Source of the DNA: Phylloscopus collybita
Lineage: Eukaryota > Chordata > Aves > Passeriformes > Phylloscopidae
Reading direction: 5' to 3'
NCBI GenBank assembly: GCA_027886175.1
Contig: JAJNNQ010000137.1
Span: 38,798,001-38,862,000 of the forward strand
Length of the DNA: 64,000 bases
Below the pieces are notes generated by a model, which was given only the letters and a program-made list of their open reading frames with translations, did not search any database and was not told where the DNA came from. Both the position numbers and the translations under genes were made by a program. Shown here piece after piece: positions 55,201 through 64,000 of this stretch; position 1 is the stretch's first letter; every line of letters begins with the position of its first letter.

Positions 55201-58200
55201 TTGGAAATTGATCTTTAGGACCAGCTGATGAGTGTGAAAGGGCCACAGAATGTGCTAAATCTGGAATTGTTTCAGCATTGTTCTGTTACTAGACTTTTAT
55301 GTACTTACTTATTTTTCTGACTACCAGCATCAGTGAATGTATAATCCAGAGGCAGAAATGGCCTTACTGGGATTCTAGGCAGAAGCTTCATGGTAGTCCA
55401 GGCTAATACCTTATTTCCCTTCCTCCCCTACATTTTCAAACCAACAGTGACAAAAGTTGTTATCTGATTGCTGTGATAAACTGGGATCAGGAGCTAAGGA
55501 AAACTGTAAAACAGCTGTATCAAAATACAGTGTCATTAGAAGGACCTTCAGAACAGAGGGCAGCATTTTTACAGTTGTGAGGGAAGAGCAGATCTCACAA
55601 AGACAGCAACAGCATTTTCACTAGAGGGTTGCGGAGGAGTTTGTATGCTACTTCAGTCTCTTTGCTTTGTTATGCCCCCTTCATTTAGAACTAGAAAATT
55701 TTGGGTTCTAGAAACATCAAAGAAAGATGTATTTTTGAAAAGGGGAGACAAAGGTTTAGGAATAGTGGTCCAAGAAAGAGAGGGATAAGCAATTTCCTTT
55801 CTTTTTTTCCTCTATCACCTTTTAAATACTGATTTAAACCATGTCAGAGATTACCATAGTAACCATTTAACCTCTTTTCAGAGCCTGTTTTGTTTCCTTT
55901 TAGTTCAATAACGAGTTTAAACTGGTATCTGAAGCACTTTGCATTGTACCTGTGACAGGAATTAGTACAAAATGCCCTAATCACAGTTAAAATCTGGAAC
56001 ATAGGACTGGTTTTTCAGTTCAGAGGTATTAGACTTTTATTTAGTTTACTCTAATGTTCCAAAGGGTGGAGTACACGAATTTAGGAAGTATATCAGGTCT
56101 TATTTCTAGGCTAAATGGATGGCAGACAGAGATAACTCAGTCCTACAGTTTCCTGTTCAGTTGTATCCTATAAGTCAGCCTTCTACCAAAGGCCAAAGAA
56201 ATCCCTTCAGTGGCTGATGTGTTGTTAGTGTGTTACAGGTACTGCAGCAGGGTGAGTTTTGTGCACCTGTACTTCTCCCCTGTTCCTTTTCTGTGGCCTT
56301 CTGCAGCTTACTTTGTGATTGTTACTGTCATAACTAGAGAAGCACTCAGGGGCTGCCTGGCTGGCTCACTCACTAGGAGGGATGGAGGGGTACTGTAGTT
56401 GTTTTGTCCCTTCCATTAGCAGACCTTTCAGAGTACAGTTCTTTTCTGTAGAGGCCTGAAGTATGATCACTGCAACAGAATTACTTCTGCTGTCTCATTA
56501 GAGTAGAACACAACTCTGAGCTACTGTCATCAGTGCACAGATTAAATCCATTTCTGATCTCTTTTTGGATCCAGATACATTCTGTTTGTGCTTCTTGCTG
56601 GCCTAAAGCTAGAGTAAAACATGCACCTGAAACTGAATCCAGTGATATGGAGGTCAAGATGTTTTCCTTGACAATTATGTCTGTAATCACAATTACGGAA
56701 ATAACGTCAGAGACAGGAGTTTCCTAACTAGCAGTGAGAGAGTGGAAAGTGCTGTTATTGCTGCTTGGTCGGCCGCACGCATTTGCCTACAACAGAGTGG
56801 AATTGGGAGGTACTGCAATGTCCACTTGCACTGATAAAGGCAGCTGAATTTGGGAACCCTTCTCTGTGCCTTTCTCCACTTGTGGCTGACCTCGAGTTCA
56901 AATCTCTTCTTCTTAGACAAAGAGCTTGCCATAAAATTCTGACTGGAGTAATTCCCTGTAAGATTACCATTATGTGGGGTTTGTGATGCCACTGCTATAG
57001 AACATGGCACTGCGGCTTCTCAGTGCTGTGGCTGACAATGGGCAGACAGCACCTGAGCTTCCCATCAGATGCTTAATATTAGGTGCTACCTAAATGATTT
57101 CTGGTTATCTGGAATCCAGTTATTTTACCTCTGGTTTTCCATATCTTCTTCAGTAAGTGTGAAAATTAACAGGAGGACCTCTTGTTGATGAGTGGAGCCT
57201 CAACTTCAAAACTGACAGCAGTTCATTTTTGTGGGAGTTCCCTGTGGTCTGTAGCTGACATCCCGTCTGTTAATGCCCATCCCAGATTTAGAAGTGGATT
57301 ATGCTGAAAGTGGTTTTACTCACTCAGATTTGCACATTAATTATCAGGACAAATATTAATTTCCTGTGATGTTTTAGAGCAGACAAGTTTCCTATGACAT
57401 TTGCATCATTTATATTAGCTAACATTAAAATTTTCTTTCATTCATAAAAAAGTCTCCCATTTCAAAAAGCCTTTTTTTTTGTTTAGAAATAGTGCTATTT
57501 CCTATCCATTCATGTAGACATTTCTCTAAGTTAGGTGGTATTATTTGGCCTAAATCTGGAGGACTCTTAGGTCTTCAAGGAATATTTCAAAGAATCTCCT
57601 GTAATCAAACTCAATCTAGGAAACAGGCAACATCCTGGAGCTAGTAGTGTTTTCCCAGTGCCAGTTTGGGAGGAAGGTGGCACAAGGAAACCTTACAAGC
57701 TTGAAAGTTAGACCTTGTTTGGTTCTGATGCAAGGGGATAGAAACTGTCTGATTCTCAGCCCTCAGCAATGTTTGTTACAGGCAGCTTTGCACCTCCACT
57801 GGAAAACTCATAGAGGGTCTTTAAGCCCAAAGAGTTTGAAAGTTTCTGATTTTAAGATGTAAGTAAAAGAAGAAAATAAGCTTTTTTTTGTTTCCTTTTA
57901 TAGCTTCAGCAATACTCTGTCTCTCTTAAAAATGTGTACTTCACTTGTTACTTGGATGTTACTGGATTCTACTCTGTTGCTGATTCTTTTTATGCCCTTC
58001 TTCAGTAGATTCAAGCAATTTAATACATGATGCTTGCTCTTCTCTACAGTACTTATTCACTGTAATCAAGTCATGTCCAATCCTCTTTTCAGAAAGCTGC
58101 AGAAATTAATCTATTGTGTTTTTCAAAATCAGGTTTTCATTTTTCCAGTAAGAGTCATGACTTTTTACCATCTTTGTAGTTTTCAGCATCTAAAAAAAAT

Positions 58201-61200
58201 TTATGTACACAAGAACTGTGTGCAGCATACAGTTTTCTTCGCCAGGCAGACAAAGTCACCAGCCTCTTCTGATGATGTCTAGTGTTGATTGTTTTGCACA
58301 GCATTACACTAGCAGTTCATGGTCTGTAGCTTATGACCCTGAATCCTCAGCAGGAGTTATTGCCTTGTAAGATACCTTTCCTAATTCAGAAGACACAAAA
58401 AGTCTTGAGTTCTTTGTCTTAGAATGTAGAAAATTTGCTTTTGGCTGTACAAAAACATCCTCTTTGTGACTGGTTACAGGTAATTGATTAAGCACTTTCT
58501 TTCTAACCAACCTGTTACATTACTGTTTACTGTTATGATAGATTTTGTATCACCTGCCTCCTTTGTAAGCAAAATGTCTTCCCTACCTATAAAAGCAGCA
58601 GTAGACCTTGAATAGAAAAGAAGAAAGAAAATGTGCATGTTTTCTTCATCAAGCAAATTTCCAACCTTACCAAAGAGAGAATCTTGTTTTAGTTAAAAAG
58701 GCCTTTTTTTTTTTCCATAAAACAACATAATTACACATTCATAATATTTTATATTCTTTAAATCAACATTATTACAAACTTTTGTGAATTCTTCTTGTTT
58801 CATCTGGGTTTGATAAGAGACAAATGACTGATAGATACCGCCTTCATCCTATTTGGCCTTTTTTGAGTAAGACAAATATAACATTAGCACTGGTTCAGCC
58901 TTACTTCCCTTGTGGTCTAAGATTTACTAAAAAGGAACATCATTGAGCCAGAGATCTTATGATAAGTGCAGTCCTGTTTCCTACATTTTTAGATAACTGC
59001 AATGAACTCTTTACTGAAGAGATTTATACAAATGAGTGTGTGGTTCTGATTGCTACAATGACCTTTTATGAGCTGCCTTGTCTTCCTAAAGAATGTGTTA
59101 AGAGACTTTTTCAAAGTGAAATAGTTAGGGGAGGTAGAGTAACAAAAGTGGAATTTGCCAATATGTATTTATCCATCACTTTAGTATCTTTCAGTAGTTT
59201 CATAAAAATAAATGTTTGAATGCTTCATTTAAGAAGTGAATATAAGCCTGGCAAGGGTGAGTCAATAGATATGAATATGTAGCACTAGTTTGAAGGACCT
59301 CATTCTTGAACTGAATACAAATATTTAATGTGCTGAGCTTAAGACATATAATGTAAGGTATTGTAGTAGGAGACATGTATTAATTCCTTCATTTCAAGTG
59401 GAACCAAAGACAAAAATACTGAAATTATCTGAGAGAGTATTTACACATTTCTGACTTCCCTTAAACAAGGGAGCACTAGAACAAGAGCTTTCTGAGCTTT
59501 TCTGCTTGCCTGTTTTCCAGCTGCATATCCTTTACCACACCTCATGTTTAGGCAGTTCTGATGCTCTGGAAAACTCTTCAGTACAAAAATCAGTAAAAGA
59601 GAACAATGAAAGAAAACTTTCCAAATGAAAAACAGTAATACAGAAAGGGACTTGTAGTCTTGCATGTGCTTGTAGCACAAAAGCAGTGAATGGAAGAAAC
59701 AGACAACATTGGCTTGGGTGAAATTTTACATGAAAGAAAATCTTCACCTTGATAAATTACAGGTGGAGAATTGTCTTGTTATAAGTTTTCATCTATCAGC
59801 TGTCAACTTAGATCAGCTGTCTGCGGTTTTCCCGTTAGGAAATCCAGTTCCTTTTCATTTTGCTGTGCTGGTCCTTGGTGTGCAGCCCTTTTCAGGTCAC
59901 TACTGCAGTGCAGTGGGAATCCTTGCTTTTGTGTGTGGCTAAGTTGTCTTTGTGAAAAGAAAAGCACAAGCTGGTTTTGGTACAAAATTGTGTTGCATGT
60001 GCTCTGGAAGTTGGAGAGCAAGATAAGAAAATTTCTGTAAGCGTAAAGGAGTGCAGTGTCTTAACAAAGATGGATCCTCAGATTCTTGCCCTATTCAGGG
60101 AAACCCTTGAGCACGTGACAGGTCATCATATGTTCTGTTTGGCCTGCCCTTAGCTAGCCAGCAAGCTTCAAGTTTTAAAGCAATGCCAGGATGTATTGCC
60201 TCTTCCCTGTTTGCCAATTTGGAAGATTTTGGAGGAGGCTTCTCGGTTGTCTGGGGTTTGTGAATGGGGATCATAAAAGGGAGCTGGAGGAAGTGCTAGG
60301 GGATATTACGGAAGAACCTAAAAACTGAACGGGTGCCACAGCAAGCAAGAGAGGAGAGACAGGACATCAGTCAACATTTATTTAATGTCTTAGTAGTAGG
60401 TCTTGTTGTCTTAGTAGTTTGCTGAAGTTTCAGGGAAGGGAAGAAGATGGCTGCCTGTGAAGGTAATCCATGAATTCCACAGAATTTCTCTATGGTTTTT
60501 GCAGAACAAATAGAAACATAGTACTATATCACTTCAGTAATGGAGGCACTGATTTTGCCTGATAGTCTTTCCCCAGTGCTGATGAATTTCAGCAGTAGTT
60601 ACCAGCAGCCGTAGATGATCAGTCGTTCCATCATACCAATCATTCCCACTTCTGCTGTTTTTTTCAAATCAGCTTGTTCTGTCTTGGGGTAATCGATAAT
60701 GTGTGGTTGTTGTAGCAAGGACTCTGTTCATGCCAGGTTTTTTATACACTACCACATGCAGTCATACATCTTACAAGTAAGAAATTGCTAATTATTTTGA
60801 TTCTTAATTGCAGTTCTTTACTGACTACTGATCCTATATATTTTTGGATGTATGTTGTAATTCCAGTTCATAGTCTAAAGCTTTTAATTCAGTCATCTTT
60901 GGAAACTAAAGACACACTTGGTAGTAGACTACATTAACTGAGCATTAAGGTGCTCATACTTACTACCAAAAATTTCAAATCAAGCAAGGGAGCGGCAGTG
61001 TGGCTTCCTATTACCCTATCACAGGAGAACAATGACTTTCTGTAGAGTGACTGCAGTGCATATATAATATTCTAATAATTAGAGAAAAGCTTTGTGATTT
61101 GACTTCTCACAATGTCTGATAAGCCAAGAAAAAATCTTTCAAATGTATTACATTTCCTTTCAATGTTGTACTTAAACTACTCACTAGAAGACTAGCTTTG

Positions 61201-64000
61201 TGACATACTGCAGTTAATAAGTTTTCCATGCTGTCAAAAGTAATAATATTAGTGTGCCATTCAGTTAAATTAATTTTGTTTTGTGCGCTGGCCTGCATAG
61301 ACGTGAGTGACATTTAGAAATATGATCAGGCAGGAGCTGAGGAGAGGCCAAGTGGGAAAGCAGAGGGACCTGCAAATCATTAAAGCAGAGCAGCCAGCTG
61401 CAAGCATTTGTGGGTAGGCAAAGAGTTACAGAAAACCAGGCCATGATGTTCAGCCATATATGATTCTTTTCATTCATTCCTCCCTTTCTCATTTATTTAA
61501 GAAATTCATATTCTTCTTGTTTAATTAAGAACTTGTTATGTTTGGTAGCATGATCTCTTGTCTGGAAATCAAGGAGTGCAGTTTGGCTAATCTTTGATTT
61601 CAGCTGCCTTCAGCCAAACCATTTCTCATTTTGCAAGAGGCATCTGATTGTGCTGCTTTTAAACTGATGACTGTGAAGTGTCATTTTCCACTAATAATAA
61701 AAGTGTTTTCTCTTTCAATTTTCTCTGCTTTTTAGAAAGCAGTAATTACAGTACTCTCTCTAAATAGTTAAAAACGTAATAAGCGGACTAAAAGGAGGAA
61801 GCTGACAAAACCTAGTTTGTTAATTTTTAAAAAGATTGGCTGGTTCAAATTTATTGCCCAAATTGCTTTCAAGTCCAATTTACCATTGTGTTGGGGAATA
61901 TTACATAGTTATGGCAGTTAAAAGAAATGCAATCCACTGGTTCTTTATATATATTGCACCAAGAGGACAGAGATGTGTCACGAATTTCTGTTTCAAGTAC
62001 TGCTGTTCAGAGCGGGCTGGGGGAAAGATGGAAAAAGAAGTAGATATTTTTCTTTCCAGAGAAGGATCCTGATAGGGCTGTTCCTTTAAAGCTAAGGTAA
62101 AAAGTAGTGCTGGCATAAAAAAGTTGTATCACAAAGAGTCAGAGTAGGACTGTGGTAGGGAAGTCAGTCAAGAGGAATATGCAATTAAACCCTTTCTTTT
62201 GGCTCTTTCTCACTTACACTTTATAGCATGACTCTATGCCTACAGATACTACCTCCCAATACCTTTAATGAATTCACTTCATTTGAAAGATTATTTCCTG
62301 TCTGCCCTAGAAATTCTGTCTTTTAAAACTTGCCCCATGGACCTTTATTTCTATTTCTGTTTTCTCTTCGCCCAATATCAGTCTGTTTTCCATCTCTTCT
62401 TTAGCCTGTTGTCACTGTTAACCCCTTTTCTACAAGGTCCAAAGTGAGCCCTCTGGATCTTCACCTTTGAGAATTCTGTTTCTTCCAACATCTCATGCTA
62501 TAACCTATTTCACTTTGCTGCTTGATTACTTGTTAAATGTCTTATAACTGCACATACATTATCAAGGACTTCCTTTTGTGGCCAGGTGTGCACATTTGAA
62601 GAGGGTGTAATCTATGAAGACTCTTCTAAAAGAAAAAGTTAGTAAAAGCAAACAGGAGAGACTTTTGATCAGGCATTCTGTACTTCTGTTTTGTAAGACA
62701 AAGCACAGACTGATCATGGAGTACGGAATCGTGCAGTAAGGCACTTGTCTATTCATATTTTATTGTTTTAAAATATTTTCTTTAAAGTTGCAGTAGGTAC
62801 AATCATGAACATAATTCTGCCTTTTCTTCAGAGGCTTTTTAGCACCTATTTACTTCCAGCTTGGCTGCTGTGTTCATGAGCATGAAATTCGTTCAGACAA
62901 CAAAGGAATCACTCTGCTTGTCTGATTAATGGTATAGTTGTTAAAGCCCTTCAAGTTTATATTGGCTGGATGTATAGATAACATTTTGCAAGTCTGAAAC
63001 AGATAATTCTGCAATAAGCCTTTTGTCTGAAAGGGTTGGGAGAGCTCTGCCTCTCCTATCCACTCTTGGTATTTTATCCCAAAAGTAGTGTACAAACTTT
63101 GGGATACAGTGGTACTTGGTGTTCGTATGTATTCATGTGATAGTCTCCAAAGTGCCATAAGGGCTGACACGTTAGCTCCAGCTTTTCTTACCCTTCCTTA
63201 TCTTTCCCTGTACCATCTATTTCTAGCCTGCTTCAACCAACTGGATTCTAGGAGCTTCTTGCTCACTTCCCACTCCTTTGCCTAATCGTGGCAGAATCAT
63301 CTTCATATTTTGGGGTTGTCTGGGCCCTAATTTGCAAATATAAAAGAAAAGGATTCTTTCTTTCCTGATTATACCTATTGCAAGTTTGAAATTTTCTGCT
63401 TTGTTCTTTAGCCACATATTTGTCAAAAATGCAGCGCCTTTGGAACTAGTAATGTCAGACAGCTGCGGTAGCAATAAAATTTCATGTTTAAAGAAAAAAT
63501 GGGTGCTCAACAAACCAGTATTGCCCTTCCCCAGTGTGACCCCTGTTTGCTCTATGGGTATGGAGGAGCAATGCTTTCATAATTCTAGATCCCAGCTATG
63601 TATATAGGTTGCTGATTTACTTGCTACGGTGGTTTAATTGAAGTTAGGACCAGTCTTAAGTCATCAATTTCTGCATCCATGTGCTTCTGTTACTAGTACT
63701 GTTGTGGCACTTTTTGAGGCTTAGTGTATTCGTGCCTTACATGGCAAGAGAAGGAATTTGTTGGATTTGAGATCTCCATGTGCAGGCAAGCATGTGGTGG
63801 CCTTAAAATTGTCTGAAGTCCATTAGTGTGGGAATCGGGATTAGAGATTCTGTAATTACAGATTACCTGGGTTTCCTGAATTTGAAAGACACTAATTTAG
63901 CTCATAACCCACATTTATGCTGCCCCTTTTTTCTCCAGAGTTTTAAAACATTTTGGTTGCTGTAAAATCTATACAGTGAACATTACCAACTTTCATTGTA
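49247..64000 (+). other. SYT1: SYT1 intron after C2A (14.75 kb seen, 3' end outside window)
   Basis: The intron begins GTAAGA. I looked for the next expected coding sequence (the C2A-C2B linker and first C2B strand) and did not find it before the window ends. A poly-T run lies near 49320-49334. The stretch is otherwise AT-rich with no recognisable CR1, LTR, simple repeat array or RNA gene. A calm stretch around 61590-61760 with CAGCTG and TAATTA motifs might be conserved non-coding DNA, but that is only an impression. Confidence 0.85.

Overview
The window is part of one vertebrate gene, synaptotagmin-1 (SYT1), read on the + strand, with its large introns. Four coding exons translate into the middle of SYT1: the transmembrane/palmitoylation segment (29880-30064), the acidic linker (42492-42614) and the two exons that build the C2A domain (45693-45860 and 49079-49246). 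All four have AG acceptors and GT donors, and their reading frames join without a gap. The exon for the luminal N-terminus lies upstream of base 1 and the C2B exons lie downstream of base 64000. I found no trace of either in the window.

The organism is very probably a bird. Two short 3' fragments of CR1 LINEs have the avian form, there are solo LTRs of bird endogenous-retrovirus types, and the protein has the avian-looking residues Tyr193, Tyr243 and Ala246 (rat numbering) where mammals have Phe, Phe and Pro. The species cannot be named from this.

Layout: 1-29879 is the 3' part of a long intron and holds most of the mobile DNA. It has a diverged LTR at about 69-524, a well-preserved antisense solo LTR at 1599-2216 with a 6-bp target duplication, CR1 at about 9880-10396, a GC-richer stretch with two long antisense open frames at 16753-18335, a sense LTR with an internal minisatellite at about 19560-20424, a second copy of the first LTR family at about 22056-22487, and a second CR1 at about 22831-23145. 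Then come exon, 12.4-kb intron, exon, 3.1-kb intron, exon, 3.2-kb intron, exon, and 14.8 kb of the next intron. The introns after 30065 are almost free of recognisable transposons. They hold one pentanucleotide microsatellite at 32746-32800.

The gene product is the calcium sensor for fast synaptic vesicle exocytosis. The parts seen here supply the vesicle membrane anchor, the palmitoylated cysteine cluster, the basic juxtamembrane and acidic linker, and a C2A domain with all five calcium-binding aspartates intact. I saw no other protein gene, no RNA gene, no CRISPR or operon structure, and no new system. The most interesting non-coding signals are a compact E-box/homeodomain/POU cluster with a 20-base near-palindrome (12750-12874), the clean solo LTR with an intact antisense promoter, and a palindromic direct-repeat patch at 2661-2760.
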